Notes: generated from the letters alone by a model not told the origin. 64,000 nt of DNA from Aminobacterium mobile DSM 12262 (GCF_000526395.1 NZ_JAFZ01000004.1:1-64000); one strand, 5' to 3'; positions 24,129 to 33,966 are shown, counted from the stretch's first letter. Numbers and translations are program-made.

Positions 24129-25076
24129 TTATACCCCCTTAAGGTATATCTGCCAACCCCTCTTCTCAAGGAATTTAGAAAAAAGTTCATCGGGTGGGGC
24201 TACAAAAATTTTCCCCTCCCGATCTTTCAGAGGTGAGGATACGTGTTTAAACTGCACTTTCCACGCATGAAGCAACGGGTGATTAAGACCAATACGATGA
24301 TGCCATTCTCCATTAACCGCATCATCGCCATATTTCACATCTCCAACTATAGGATGACCGATAGAAGCCAGATGGACTCTGATTTGGTGAGATCGTCCCG
24401 TTATAAGTTCTACCTGAAGCAAAGAATAGTCCTGATCCCCTGCGATTTTTACATAACGAGTAAGGGCCGATTGTCCCTCTGGATTGACAGTTACAATATT
24501 ATGCTCTCTATCTTTTAACAATGGCGCGTCTATAGTTCCTTCATGAGGGGTTTTTCCCCGAACAGCTACTAAATAAAATTTTGCTATATCGTCATCCCTC
24601 AACGCTCGCTGAAGCTCTCGAAGAGCCTGTCCATGCAGAGCAATGATCACTAAACCAGATGTGTTTCTGTCGATACGATGGATAGCAGCAGGGCGAAAAT
24701 CAGCTTTTTCCCCCACAATATTCCATACTCGAGTAATTACACTGTCCCCTCCTTGGCAATCTGGTTGCACTAATAACCCAGCAGGTTTGTTAATAGCCAT
24801 GAGCATGGCATCTTGATACACTATCTCGAGTTCTTTTCCATAAACAGGGGAAAGGGCTGGAGCAGGAATATTTTCTGCTGGCTCCCAAGGAACAATAACA
24901 GTTTGCCCCTCTTCAAGGTGGAAAGAGCAATCTACTTTCTTGCCATCCACCCGTACAAGGCCCTTTCGTATCCCCTTCATCATGGCTCCCAAGGGAAGAC
25001 GAGGCCAAAGGGATCGAATAACCTTATCGAGCCTTCGACCCGCTTGATGAACTGAAACCTTAAAAGAGCAGGACAT
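24129..25076 (-). CDS. rluD: RluA-family 23S rRNA pseudouridine synthase
   Basis: The 315-residue protein isomerises uridines in large-subunit rRNA. It has an N-terminal S4 RNA-binding domain (about 12-70) and the RluA catalytic domain with HRIDRNTSG (133-141), whose Asp136 is the nucleophile. Family features such as ITGRSHQIRVHL are present. Exact target sites (RluC versus RluD type) cannot be decided by eye, so the symbol is tentative. It follows the YhaM-like gene by 6 bases and precedes the selenoprotein gene by 35 bases. Confidence 0.9.
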   Translation of the reverse strand: MSCSFKVSVHQAGRRLDKVIRSLWPRLPLGAMMKGIRKGLVRVDGKKVDCSFHLEEGQTVIVPWEPAENIPAPALSPVYGKELEIVYQDAMLMAINKPAGLLVQPDCQGGDSVITRVWNIVGEKADFRPAAIHRIDRNTSGLVIIALHGQALRELQRALRDDDIAKFYLVAVRGKTPHEGTIDAPLLKDREHNIVTVNPEGQSALTRYVKIAGDQDYSLLQVELITGRSHQIRVHLASIGHPIVGDVKYGDDAVNGEWHHRIGLNHPLLHAWKVQFKHVSSPLKDREGKIFVAPPDELFSKFLEKRGWQIYLKGV

Positions 25077-25082
25077 GCGCTA

Positions 25083-26096
25083 TTACTCCCATTTCCAAAA
25101 TCGGCGCTGAGCAGAATAGCTCCACTCAGATATCTCTTTACCATCATCAATCTGGTCTACAGCGTCTCTCCAACAATACAGCTTAAAGTCCAACTCATCT
25201 GCCGCTGAAACAATCATGGCCTCAGGAGTAGCTGGGACAACGGGAGAACCGAATTCCTTACTTCCATGATGGCTCACTACAATATGCCCTAATGCCGAAG
25301 CATACCGCTGATCAAGGTTGTACTCTTCAAAAAGACGAGCTAACCGGTTATATCCCAAAACTATGTGATCGATAACAGTTCCCTCAACTGTCATTTCGGG
25401 GGCTGGAGAGAGTTTATAAGAATCTAACTTCCCTATATCATGCAATAACGCTCCGCCAATAACAATATCTCGGTTTACTTCGTACCCAGAATGAGAGCTA
25501 GCCTCTGCCATGGAACAAGCCAATCGAGCTACTCCAAGTGTATGTTCCAGCAAACCAGAAACATATGCGTGATGGTGAGAAACAGCAGCAGGCCAAACTT
25601 TGAAGCATTCCCAGAACTCCCCCTTAAAAACAAAGTTTAAAAAATCTTTTATAGGAGAGGTACATGTTTCTATCATCCCACGAAAGTCTTTCTCCATATC
25701 TTCTTCTTCGAAAGGAGAACGCTGCACAAAAGAGTGGGGCTTATATCGCTCTTGGTCCACATAAAAAACCGCGTTAAAATTATATTGAGACTGGCCTCGA
25801 AATTCCACAACTTGACCTAAAAGACCTATGCTGTGTCCAGCCAAATCGGTGGTCAGTTCCCATGTCAGGGGATCTATCGATTGTTGAGGTTCTACACGTC
25901 GATCCCACCATTGGGCATTCCCCCAGATTTTACCCTCAAGGGCACCTTCCTCATCCATAATGGATAGCTCCCAATAGGTTTTTCCATTACGGTCTCTTTT
26001 CGATATTATTTTATTGACGACACCAAGACAATAAAATTTACTCTCCCGAGGCAGCTTTCGAACAGCTCCTGTTTTAAGATATTCAACTTCCGCCAC
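25083..26096 (-). CDS. YhaM-like 3'-5' exoribonuclease (OB-fold plus HD domain)
   Basis: The 337-residue protein has an N-terminal OB-fold nucleic-acid-binding domain (about 10-110) followed by an HD hydrolase domain with HHHAYVSGLLEHT, the metal pair in LLHDIGKLDSY and a later HHGS motif. This is the layout of the YhaM/CBF1 family of 3'-5' exonucleases acting on RNA and DNA. The start is placed at GTG 26096, seven bases after AGGAGG; the TTG at 26123 would put that Shine-Dalgarno inside the gene. It is second in the apgM operon. Confidence 0.88.
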   Translation of the reverse strand: MAEVEYLKTGAVRKLPRESKFYCLGVVNKIISKRDRNGKTYWELSIMDEEGALEGKIWGNAQWWDRRVEPQQSIDPLTWELTTDLAGHSIGLLGQVVEFRGQSQYNFNAVFYVDQERYKPHSFVQRSPFEEEDMEKDFRGMIETCTSPIKDFLNFVFKGEFWECFKVWPAAVSHHHAYVSGLLEHTLGVARLACSMAEASSHSGYEVNRDIVIGGALLHDIGKLDSYKLSPAPEMTVEGTVIDHIVLGYNRLARLFEEYNLDQRYASALGHIVVSHHGSKEFGSPVVPATPEAMIVSAADELDFKLYCWRDAVDQIDDGKEISEWSYSAQRRFWKWE

Positions 26097-26123
26097 ACAA
26101 ACTCCTCCTATCCTGAAACTCAA

Positions 26124-27338
26124 TCAAGCTCCATATTTTTCTAATTTCAAGCTGTGAGCTAACAATAATCCCATAAGTTTTTCTCCCGGCAAACGCCCCA
26201 GAGTTCCAGAGGCGCAGCTCCGCTCACCAAAGAACAACGCTCCACTTCGACGGGCATAAGGGCTCCAAAGCAAAACGGGAACATCATGCCATGAATGGCC
26301 GGCGAGGCGCGATGGCGTGCTATGGTCACCTGTAATTGCTAATACATCAGGTTTCAAGTCGAGGATTTTAGGAAGAAGTCTGTCTACCTCCTCTATCACC
26401 TTCACCTTTTCACCAAAGTTACCATCCTCTCCTCTACTATCTGTGTACTTCACATGGACATAGAAAAAATTATATTCTGACCAGTATCTGCCAACAGAAT
26501 GGAAAAGCTCTTCCATTGTTTCTCCTGGCTCTCCAATATCCATGCCTACAAGACGAGCCAAACCTCGATACATGGGGTATGTGGCCAATGCTATTGGTTT
26601 TATCTTGTATAGTTCAGAAAGAGAGGGGAGATGAGGCGCAGAGGAAAAACCTCTTAGGAGGCACCCATTAGCAGGAGTCTCCGATTTTAATACTTCCCAA
26701 ACACGGCGAATAAAACCATTGATAATTCTCTCTGTTTTCTTTGCCTCTTCATTTTGAGCTACGGCCCAGCGCATAGGGTGACCATCTTTTTGAGGATCTG
26801 CATCATGGACAGCTTCAGACAAGCCTTCACCTGAAAAAACAACTACAAAACGATGTTCTTTGCCCGGATAGAACGTTACTTTCACATCGTCAATAGAATG
26901 AATAGCCTGCTGAAGTTTTTTTATAATTTCCTCGCTTTTTTCCGTGGGAATGCGGCCAGCTCTACGATCCACAATAATATTTTTTTCATGATCCACTGTA
27001 CAAAAATTCCCCCTGGCACAAACATCTCCAGCACCTACATGAGCTCCAACACCAAGAGCTTCGAGAATTCCCCGTCCAATTGACCACGTAAGAGGATCAT
27101 ACCCAAAAAGAGCCAAATGGCCTGGACCACTTCCTGGCGTAATTCCAACATCTACCATAGAAAGAAGTCCCATTTCACTTTCAGCCGCTAAACGGTTCAT
27201 AAGAGGAGTAACAGCCTCTTCCAATTCTGTCGATCCCTCTTCTCCTGGAAGACCCCCAAGACCATCCATGACGAGCAAAAGAATTTTCTTTTCATTCTCT
27301 GTTGCCAACGATTGAAGCAGTTCTGCACGGGACACCAC
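26124..27338 (-). CDS. apgM: 2,3-bisphosphoglycerate-independent phosphoglycerate mutase, archaeal type
   Basis: ApgM interconverts 3- and 2-phosphoglycerate. The 404-residue alkaline-phosphatase-superfamily protein has the N-terminal metal motif LLVMDGLGGLP, the nucleophile region ITPGSGPGHLALFGYDP, and the C-terminal metal motifs TGDHSTPS and GHSWHDVPVLLWSP. These are typical of the archaeal aPGAM rather than the GpmI form. The start is GTG with GGAGG seven bases upstream. It is the first gene of an operon with yhaM-like, rluA-like and the selenoprotein gene. The archaeal form is also found in several bacterial phyla, so transfer is not proven. Confidence 0.95.
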   Translation of the reverse strand: MVSRAELLQSLATENEKKILLLVMDGLGGLPGEEGSTELEEAVTPLMNRLAAESEMGLLSMVDVGITPGSGPGHLALFGYDPLTWSIGRGILEALGVGAHVGAGDVCARGNFCTVDHEKNIIVDRRAGRIPTEKSEEIIKKLQQAIHSIDDVKVTFYPGKEHRFVVVFSGEGLSEAVHDADPQKDGHPMRWAVAQNEEAKKTERIINGFIRRVWEVLKSETPANGCLLRGFSSAPHLPSLSELYKIKPIALATYPMYRGLARLVGMDIGEPGETMEELFHSVGRYWSEYNFFYVHVKYTDSRGEDGNFGEKVKVIEEVDRLLPKILDLKPDVLAITGDHSTPSRLAGHSWHDVPVLLWSPYARRSGALFFGERSCASGTLGRLPGEKLMGLLLAHSLKLEKYGA

Positions 27339-27365
27339 GCTAACACCTCCATGAGATCGGGCTTA

Positions 27366-27394
27366 TTTATATATATTTCAAATTTTTCTTGCAA
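27366..27394 (-). promoter_or_regulatory. Promoter of the apgM operon
   Basis: On the minus strand TTGCAA (27389-27394) and TATAAA (27366-27371) are separated by 17 bases. The predicted start site near 27359 leaves about 20 bases before the GTG of apgM. Confidence 0.7.
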
Positions 27395-27503
27395 TAATAT
27401 ATTATCCTAATGTTTGATAAAGCATTAACGTTTCCAGGCTCTTATGTTATGATTCAAAAAGATATTTTGCTTCATAATATACGCATAAGGGGGACGTTGT
27501 TAT

Positions 27504-28715
27504 ATGAAGTTTTCCAAAAGAATCACTTCCATGCAATCTTCTCCTATCAGAAGATTGATTCCGTACGCTGATGAAGCAAAGACCAAGGGCAAAAAGGTGT
27601 ATCACCTCAACATAGGCCAACCCGATATAAAAACTCCTCCCTCTTTCCTCTCTGCGATTAAAAATTTCGCTCAAGAAGTTATTGCCTATTCTACCTCTCA
27701 AGGGAGCAACGAACTTCGCGACGCTATGAGAAAATACTATGAAAATTTCAATATTCATTTCGATCGGGATCATATTCTTGTCACTAACGGGGGCAGTGAA
27801 GCCATTATGTTCTCTATTATGGCTACGTGCGATCCTGGCGACGAAATTCTGATTCCTGAACCTTTCTACGCCAACTACAATGCCTTTTCACAATGCGTAA
27901 GTGTCAATGTGGTACCTATTACCACCAAAGCCGAGGAAGGATTTCACCTCCCGCCACGAGAGAAGATAGAGCCTCTTATCTCTCCTCGAACACGTTGTAT
28001 TCTCATCTCAAATCCTGGGAACCCTACAGGAACTATCTATACTCTCGATGAGATGAAAATGCTAGCTGAGCTGGCCAAGAAACACAACTTGTTTATCATA
28101 GCTGACGAGGTCTACAGGGAGTTTGTTTATGATGGCCTTAAATATACCAGTTTTGGCAATCTCCCAGAAATAGAAGACAGGGTTATTATCGTCGATTCTG
28201 TATCGAAACGCTATAGTGCATGCGGAGCTCGCATTGGATGCATCGCTTCGAAAAACCTTGATCTTATGAAGGAAATATTAAAGCTTTGTCAGGGGAGACT
28301 CTGTGTCCCAACCCTTGAGCAAGTAGGTGCTACCGCCCTTTACAGTACCCCTGTCTCTTATCTGGAAGACGTGAACAAAGAGTATCAAACGAGGCGAGAT
28401 ACGCTATATAAAGCTCTAAAAGAAATGCCCGGCGTAGTATGCGAACAGCCAAAAGGGGCCTTTTATGTCATGGTAAAAATGCCAGTGGACGACGCTGAAA
28501 AATTCGTTATCTGGATGTTACAAAACTACGACATCAACGGGGAAACTATGATGGCAGCACCGGGAGAAGGATTTTATGCTACTCCCGGGCTTGGCAAGAA
28601 TGAAGCCCGCCTCGCTTACGTATTAAATAATGAAGATATTGTAAAAGCTATGAACATTTTGAAAGGTGCCCTTGAGGCATATCCTGGCAAAATAGAATCA
28701 ATAGCAGCTAAATAA
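27504..28715 (+). CDS. Class I/II PLP aminotransferase (aspartate aminotransferase-like)
   Basis: The 403-residue fold-type I enzyme transfers an amino group between an amino acid and a 2-oxo acid. It has the motifs NIGQPDIKTP, the NPGNPTG stretch, IADEVYREF with the PLP-ring Asp, the Schiff-base lysine in DSVSKRYSACGARIG, and the carboxylate-binding Arg in ARLAYV. Substrate specificity is not certain. The sequence is close to AspC-type class I gamma enzymes of thermophiles and clostridia. The start ATG follows AAGGGGG. An extended -10 (TGTTATGAT) lies upstream, and a terminator follows the stop codon. It is monocistronic. Confidence 0.92.
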   Translation: MKFSKRITSMQSSPIRRLIPYADEAKTKGKKVYHLNIGQPDIKTPPSFLSAIKNFAQEVIAYSTSQGSNELRDAMRKYYENFNIHFDRDHILVTNGGSEAIMFSIMATCDPGDEILIPEPFYANYNAFSQCVSVNVVPITTKAEEGFHLPPREKIEPLISPRTRCILISNPGNPTGTIYTLDEMKMLAELAKKHNLFIIADEVYREFVYDGLKYTSFGNLPEIEDRVIIVDSVSKRYSACGARIGCIASKNLDLMKEILKLCQGRLCVPTLEQVGATALYSTPVSYLEDVNKEYQTRRDTLYKALKEMPGVVCEQPKGAFYVMVKMPVDDAEKFVIWMLQNYDINGETMMAAPGEGFYATPGLGKNEARLAYVLNNEDIVKAMNILKGALEAYPGKIESIAAK

Positions 28716-28743
28716 GAGATAAAAAACGGTATCTTAAAAAATA

Positions 28744-28783
28744 TAAAGGCCCTTTTCGGATAGTATTCCGGGAAGGGCCTTTA
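28744..28783 (+). terminator. Terminator after the 27.5-kb aminotransferase gene
   Basis: An 11-bp stem TAAAGGCCCTT/AAGGGCCTTTA closes an 18-base interior that can pair further (CCGGAA/TTCGGA). It starts 29 bases after the stop codon. The U-tract on the plus side is short. Confidence 0.65.
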
Positions 28784-28833
28784 TGATAGCATAGAGACTA
28801 CCATCTAGAGAATTTGAAGGGAGCGTCATCCCA

Positions 28834-30954
28834 ATGTCACTACGGGTCAAAGAGGCTTTAGCTAAAGATGTAGGTCATGGTATTGCGCGAATGGATCCTC
28901 AAGACATGAAAAAATATGGGCTCTCTGAGGGACAAATAGTTCTTATAGAAGGTAAACGCCAGACTCCTGTGAGAATTCTATCTTGCGATTCCAGTGATAT
29001 GGGGCAACAGATCGTCCAGATTGACGGCATTATCCGGGAAAACGCCCATGTCGGTCTGGATGAAAAGATAAAAGTGCTTAAAACGGATCATCATTTTGCG
29101 GGAAGTATTGCCCTCCGCCCTCTTACCACTACTCCATTACTTGAGAAAGAACGTGACTCTATCTATCTTAGTTCACAGTTGGAAGGCCTCCCCGTCCTCA
29201 AAGGAGACAGAATCCGGGTAACACTTTTTGGGACAAGAACATGCGATTTTCTCGTATCAGACACAACGCCAGACAGTGTTGTGATTATTAGCACTGCTAC
29301 ATATGTTAATGTGGAAAAGCAATCTTCCTCCCTACAAAAGGCAAGCCGTATATCTTATGAGGATATAGGTGGGCTTGGTCCCCAGATTCAAAGAGTGCGA
29401 GAAATGATTGAGCTCCCCCTCCGTTTCCCCCAAGTTTTCGATAGGTTGGGAGTACAACCTCCTAAAGGTGTGCTGCTGTACGGGCCTCCAGGAACAGGGA
29501 AGACAGTGATCGCACGAGCTGTAGCCAATGAAACAGACGTCTATTTTACACATATTTCAGGCCCTGAAATTATTGGGAAATTCTATGGTGAAAGTGAGGA
29601 ACGACTTCGCAATGTTTTTGACGAAGCTCAGGCTCATTCCCCCGCTATTATTTTTATAGATGAAATCGATGCTATCGCCCCAAAACGAGAGGAAATGGGG
29701 GGCGAAAAACAAGTAGAGAGGCGAGTCGTTGCTCAACTTCTTGCCTTAATGGACGGTCTTGAATCTCGTGGGCAAGTTATTGTGATTGGGGCTACCAATA
29801 TTCCCAACACTCTTGATCCCGCATTGCGCAGGCCAGGACGTTTTGATAGGGAAATCGCCATCCCCATCCCGGACCGGAACGGTCGGCTTGAAATACTGCA
29901 AATTCACACTCGAGGCATGCCTCTGGCACAAGATGTAGATCTTCCCCGGCTTGCAGAAATTACTCATGGTTTTGTAGGAGCGGATTTAGAAGCTTTGGCA
30001 AAAGAAGCCGCTATGGCATCCCTTCGGCAACTCTTGCCAAGTATAGATTATGAAAAAGCTCAAATTCCCTATGACCTACTGCTCTCCATGAATGTCTCCA
30101 TGGAAAATTTTCTCGATGCTCTGAAGGAAGTAGAGCCTTCTGCGATTCGAGAAATTTTTGTGGAGGTTCCAGATGTAACTTGGGACGATATTGGCGGACT
30201 CGATACGATTAAGGAAGAACTTATTGAAGCTGTACAATGGCCACTTAAATATAGTGAAATCTATGAAAAGTTTAACATAACGCCGCCACAAGGTATTTTG
30301 CTCTATGGCTCTTCCGGTACGGGGAAAACCCTCCTTGTTCGGGCGCTGGCCCATGAAAGTGGAGTTAACTTTATTCCCGTCAAAGGCCCCTCGCTCATGT
30401 CAAAGTATGTAGGTGAAAGCGAACGGGCTATTCGGGATGTTTTTAGAAAGGCCAAACAAGCCTCTCCGTCTATCCTCTATTTTGATGAAATTGAATCTCT
30501 CGTTCCCATACGAGGGCGAGACAGCGGTGCTGGTGCCAGCTTTACAGAACGCGTAATCAGCCAATTTCTGGCAGAAATGAGCGGCATAGAAGAATTAAAG
30601 GGCGTCACAGTTCTGGCCACAACAAATAGGATCGATCTTATCGACCCCGCTCTCCTTAGCAGTGGCCGTTTTGATGTGGTTTTAGAACTACCGTTACCAG
30701 ACAGGGAAGCTAGAGGAAAAATTTTCAAAATCCACCTTCGCCAGAAACCTTTAGCAAAAGACGTAAAAATAGAAAAATTAGCAATACAAACGGAAGGCCA
30801 CTCGGGAGGAGATATTGCTCTTCTTTGTAGGAAAGCCTCTGCTCTGGCCATTCGAGATTACCTAAAAAACAAGAAGCGGAAAGTTCCCCTTTTACAGAAC
30901 AAACATTTTGAGGCAGCTTTTGTTTTCTTAAGAGATCATTTAGGGAAGAACTAG
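28834..30954 (+). CDS. Cdc48/VAT-type AAA+ ATPase with two ATPase domains
   Basis: The 706-residue protein has the complete Cdc48/p97/VAT plan. An N-terminal double-psi beta-barrel region covers about 1-160. D1 carries Walker A GPPGTGKT (217-224) and Walker B IIFIDE. D2 carries Walker A GSSGTGKT (492-499) and Walker B LYFDE. Pore loops KFYG in D1 and KYVG in D2 retain aromatic residues used to thread substrates. Arg-finger segments RRPGRFDRE and LSSGRFD are present. A C-terminal HbYX proteasome-docking motif is absent (ends HLGKN), so proteasome coupling is unlikely. VAT unfolds proteins in archaea. Bacterial copies are uncommon and sporadic, suggesting ancient transfer. The gene is monocistronic. 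Confidence 0.95.
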   Translation: MSLRVKEALAKDVGHGIARMDPQDMKKYGLSEGQIVLIEGKRQTPVRILSCDSSDMGQQIVQIDGIIRENAHVGLDEKIKVLKTDHHFAGSIALRPLTTTPLLEKERDSIYLSSQLEGLPVLKGDRIRVTLFGTRTCDFLVSDTTPDSVVIISTATYVNVEKQSSSLQKASRISYEDIGGLGPQIQRVREMIELPLRFPQVFDRLGVQPPKGVLLYGPPGTGKTVIARAVANETDVYFTHISGPEIIGKFYGESEERLRNVFDEAQAHSPAIIFIDEIDAIAPKREEMGGEKQVERRVVAQLLALMDGLESRGQVIVIGATNIPNTLDPALRRPGRFDREIAIPIPDRNGRLEILQIHTRGMPLAQDVDLPRLAEITHGFVGADLEALAKEAAMASLRQLLPSIDYEKAQIPYDLLLSMNVSMENFLDALKEVEPSAIREIFVEVPDVTWDDIGGLDTIKEELIEAVQWPLKYSEIYEKFNITPPQGILLYGSSGTGKTLLVRALAHESGVNFIPVKGPSLMSKYVGESERAIRDVFRKAKQASPSILYFDEIESLVPIRGRDSGAGASFTERVISQFLAEMSGIEELKGVTVLATTNRIDLIDPALLSSGRFDVVLELPLPDREARGKIFKIHLRQKPLAKDVKIEKLAIQTEGHSGGDIALLCRKASALAIRDYLKNKKRKVPLLQNKHFEAAFVFLRDHLGKN

Positions 30955-30962
30955 ACAAGGAA

Positions 30963-31009
30963 AAGCGGCAGGATAAATACAAGAATATCTCGTTTTTATT
31001 CTGCCGCTT
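30963..31009. terminator. Hairpin between convergent genes
   Basis: AAGCGGCAG and CTGCCGCTT form a 9-bp stem, extendable by ATAAA/TTTAT. It lies between the Cdc48-like gene and the convergent transglycosylase gene and may end both transcripts. Confidence 0.6.
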
Positions 31010-31025
31010 CAAACGTACGTAAAGC

Positions 31026-32987
31026 CTAATAAAGTACCCTATAGATAAATAGGTTCCCCATAACTTTTCTTACATAATTCCTTGTTTCATTGTAAGGAAT
31101 ATCTTCCATCCATTCATCAAAGGGGCGATCCTCTCCCTCTTTTATCCACTTCCCTACAGATCCACTTCCTGCATTATAAGCTGCTACCGCCCACTCCAAT
31201 CGTCTGAAACGCTTCTGTAATCTAGCCAGGTGAGAAGCACCAAGCAAAATATTTGTCGCTGGATCCCATAAATCTGCATTTCCCATCTCCAGAAGCCGAG
31301 CCTCTTCTTGTCCTGTCGCAGGCATAAGCTGCATAAGACCGACAGCTCCCACCCAGCTATTCACATCAGCATCAAAGGCACTTTCCTGTCGCATAACAGC
31401 CCAAATAAGATTCCCCTCTACGCCAAAACGCTGAGAAGCAGACTCCACAAGATTTTTAAAGGGCCTAGGATAGAGAAAGCGTATCCCCTCTCGCGGCAGA
31501 GGTACGTTCTTGAGCAGCGTAGAGGACAAAGAAGAAACGGTGCTATAAGCACCGGCTTCATCTCCAAGCCATTCTGATAAAACTGCAGCTCTGTACATAG
31601 CGGAAGGAGTCCCTTCCTTCAATAAGCTCAGTTTGGCATAAAAAACAAAACCCCATTTTTCAAGAATACCCTGCGACCGATTGAGTTCAGAAGGGATCTC
31701 GTTACTAAAAGAGGGCCCTCCTGGAGAGGCGAGAGAACTATAAATAGAGAGAGGATATTCAGCGAGGAGTTGATAAAAACGTTCCTCAGCTTTATTCTTT
31801 TCCCCTACTTTTTCGTATCCACGAGCTGTCCAGTACAAAAGACGCTCTCTCCACACACCCTCGCCGCCCGATAGAAGCTGTTCCCATATTACAAGAGCAT
31901 CTTCCGTCCTCTCTTTCTTCCAGGCTTCCCATGCTCGATCCCAAAGGATCGATCGCGCCCCTTCCGACGTAGGGTAACGTTCTATAAGTTCTAGTTCTAA
32001 GTTTTTCTTAACATCCCCGTCAGCGACAGTAAAAAGAGCAAATAGTGCTTTGGATCGAAATGGAACTGGGCCACTATCTGCAATACGACGTAATGAAGCT
32101 ATAGCTTTTTCTTCTTCTGCCCGCCCTGCTAAAACACCAATTCGACGAATAGAGGATTCCGCATACCCCTTCCCATTCATAGCTAACCATTCCCATAAAT
32201 CCAACGCCTCTTTATAGCGCTCCAGCCGATAGCAAGACATCGCTCGATAATAACGGGATTTTAACCCTTCTGCTGAATCTAGAGGAACAGATAAAAAAAG
32301 GGAGATAGCTTTCTTGTAATCCCCTTTTAAGTACGCTGCGTAACCGACAGCTCCAGCCACAGCTGCATTCCAAGGTTCCGGGCTCTTTTCTAGGACAGAA
32401 AAAGCTTTTTTGTTGAGAGGCTCAAAACGTACAAGCTGTAATCCATAAGCCACGTTATCACCTGGGAGGGAAAGAAGCTCGTTCAGAGTTTGGACTGTCT
32501 GAGCTTGGCTAGTGGAAAGCTTCAACATGGCTTCAAGCCAGCCCCTTTTCTCCTCATCTGTTGCTGTCAAGCGATACAGAGCATAAGCTACGTAATAGTT
32601 TAAGCCTTCCGGAGCCCTTGAGTAGAGAGAATGAGCCGCCTGTAATGCTTGAGCTATATTCCCCGTACGTTCGTGAGCCAAAACAATCATCATATCTCTA
32701 TAAGGAATCAGCTCTTCAGGGAGCTCGCTTCCTATTCTCTGCAAAACATCTAAAGCTTCTTTCCAGCGTCCTTGAAGCCAAAAAGCATTTGCCACAAGAG
32801 AAAGCTCTCGCGGCGAAATCGTCTCTCCCTGCTGATAGAGGGAATCGAGTAACTTCCAATCTCTATTCCAAAAGGCTTGATCCAGAGAAGGTCTTTCTTC
32901 TGCGGAAAGGGCCAGTACTCCCGCTCCATTTACCAGTAAAAGGATTCCTAACACCATTGCCAGAGTTCGAAGATATCTCCTTGTCAA
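31026..32987 (-). CDS. slt: Soluble lytic murein transglycosylase (Slt70-like)
   Basis: The 653-residue periplasmic protein cleaves peptidoglycan glycan strands to 1,6-anhydro ends. It begins with a signal peptide (about 1-29). A long alpha-helical TPR-like superhelix follows (about 35-490). The C-terminal SLT domain has the catalytic Glu in MRQESAFD (about residue 525) and the motifs GLMQLMP and AYNAG. The start is TTG preceded by AAGGAGG at 8 bases. This layout is typical of diderm bacteria. The gene is convergent with the Cdc48-like gene and divergent from the M48 peptidase gene. Confidence 0.92.
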   Translation of the reverse strand: MTRRYLRTLAMVLGILLLVNGAGVLALSAEERPSLDQAFWNRDWKLLDSLYQQGETISPRELSLVANAFWLQGRWKEALDVLQRIGSELPEELIPYRDMMIVLAHERTGNIAQALQAAHSLYSRAPEGLNYYVAYALYRLTATDEEKRGWLEAMLKLSTSQAQTVQTLNELLSLPGDNVAYGLQLVRFEPLNKKAFSVLEKSPEPWNAAVAGAVGYAAYLKGDYKKAISLFLSVPLDSAEGLKSRYYRAMSCYRLERYKEALDLWEWLAMNGKGYAESSIRRIGVLAGRAEEEKAIASLRRIADSGPVPFRSKALFALFTVADGDVKKNLELELIERYPTSEGARSILWDRAWEAWKKERTEDALVIWEQLLSGGEGVWRERLLYWTARGYEKVGEKNKAEERFYQLLAEYPLSIYSSLASPGGPSFSNEIPSELNRSQGILEKWGFVFYAKLSLLKEGTPSAMYRAAVLSEWLGDEAGAYSTVSSLSSTLLKNVPLPREGIRFLYPRPFKNLVESASQRFGVEGNLIWAVMRQESAFDADVNSWVGAVGLMQLMPATGQEEARLLEMGNADLWDPATNILLGASHLARLQKRFRRLEWAVAAYNAGSGSVGKWIKEGEDRPFDEWMEDIPYNETRNYVRKVMGNLFIYRVLY

Positions 32988-33155
32988 ACTACTCTCCTCC
33001 TTCCACTCCGGAGTGTGGATATTCTATTATACAAGAATGATATATACTCTTGAAATTTTATAAATTACAAATAAGATCATTGTTTTTACTCTGGAGCCTC
33101 TGAATATTCTATGCTAGCATGAGTCTAGAAAAAATAGAGAGAAGGTGGCGAGATT

Positions 33156-33776
33156 ATGTGTTGCTTCTTTAAAAAATTTGTACTCTTTCTTTTTGTTCTT
33201 TCTCTCTCAGCTGGAGCTGCAGAAGCTGCCCTATCTCCACAACAGCTTGAACGGGCATGGGAAAGAATATCTAAGGCTGCTGGGCTGGAAACAGCTCCTA
33301 TTACTATAGAAAATAAAAAAGAACCCAATGCTTGGGTTCAATTTTCTGGAGATAATCGTTCCGTCCACGTTACATCAGGACTAATGAACCTTCTCGATAC
33401 AGAAGATGAAATAGCTGGAATTCTCGGCCACGAGACGGGCCATATCAAGCTGAATCATTATGGAAGTACGGTAGGGCGCAATCTCCTCTGGACCCTTCTT
33501 TTCAAGAATATCAAAGGCTCCAGTGGCGAGATTCTTGCCAATCTTGGTGTCGGCCTTGCAGAATCTGGTTTTAGCCGAGAACAGGAAGTAGAAGCAGATG
33601 ACTATGGGGTGGATCTGGCTGTTAAAGTTGGATATAGCCCTTGGGGGCTAGTTAAGGCCTTGGAAAAGATGCGTGATGCAGGGTATGCTACATCGCCCAG
33701 TGGCTTCAACTCCCATCCTCCTACAGAGCGGAGATTGCAACATATACGGGAAACCGCTTCAAAATACAGCAAATAA
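33156..33776 (+). CDS. M48-family metallopeptidase, exported
   Basis: The 206-residue protein has an N-terminal signal sequence (about 1-25) and the Ste24p-like zinc peptidase motif HETGH (92-96), with the third zinc ligand in EQEVEADDYG. Compact M48 proteins of this size act in the periplasm in envelope protein quality control (BepA/LoiP type). There are two cysteines at positions 2-3 of the signal peptide but no lipobox at the predicted cleavage site. The start ATG follows AGAAGGTGG. It is divergent from the lytic transglycosylase gene. Confidence 0.9.
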   Translation: MCCFFKKFVLFLFVLSLSAGAAEAALSPQQLERAWERISKAAGLETAPITIENKKEPNAWVQFSGDNRSVHVTSGLMNLLDTEDEIAGILGHETGHIKLNHYGSTVGRNLLWTLLFKNIKGSSGEILANLGVGLAESGFSREQEVEADDYGVDLAVKVGYSPWGLVKALEKMRDAGYATSPSGFNSHPPTERRLQHIRETASKYSK

Positions 33777-33838
33777 AAACTTCGCCTAAATGTATATTTT
33801 ATTCTTCACTAAAGTGAGCATATTCTTGCTTTTTTCAA

Positions 33839-33847
33839 TGTTATAAT
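33839..33847 (+). promoter_or_regulatory. Extended -10 promoter of the first tandem aminotransferase
   Basis: TG-T-TATAAT is a perfect extended -10 element (TATAAT at 33842-33847), about 120 bases upstream of the GTG start. No good -35 box is seen, which is usual for extended -10 promoters. Confidence 0.55.
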
Positions 33848-33966
33848 TGTCTTATCATGTCTTCTTTTTTCTTGTTTATATCAATGTAGTTTACAATTTA
33901 TGGATTTTACGGCCTTGTTTTTAGATTTGTTTGACTTTCTATAACGCCAATGGGGAGGCGATATGT

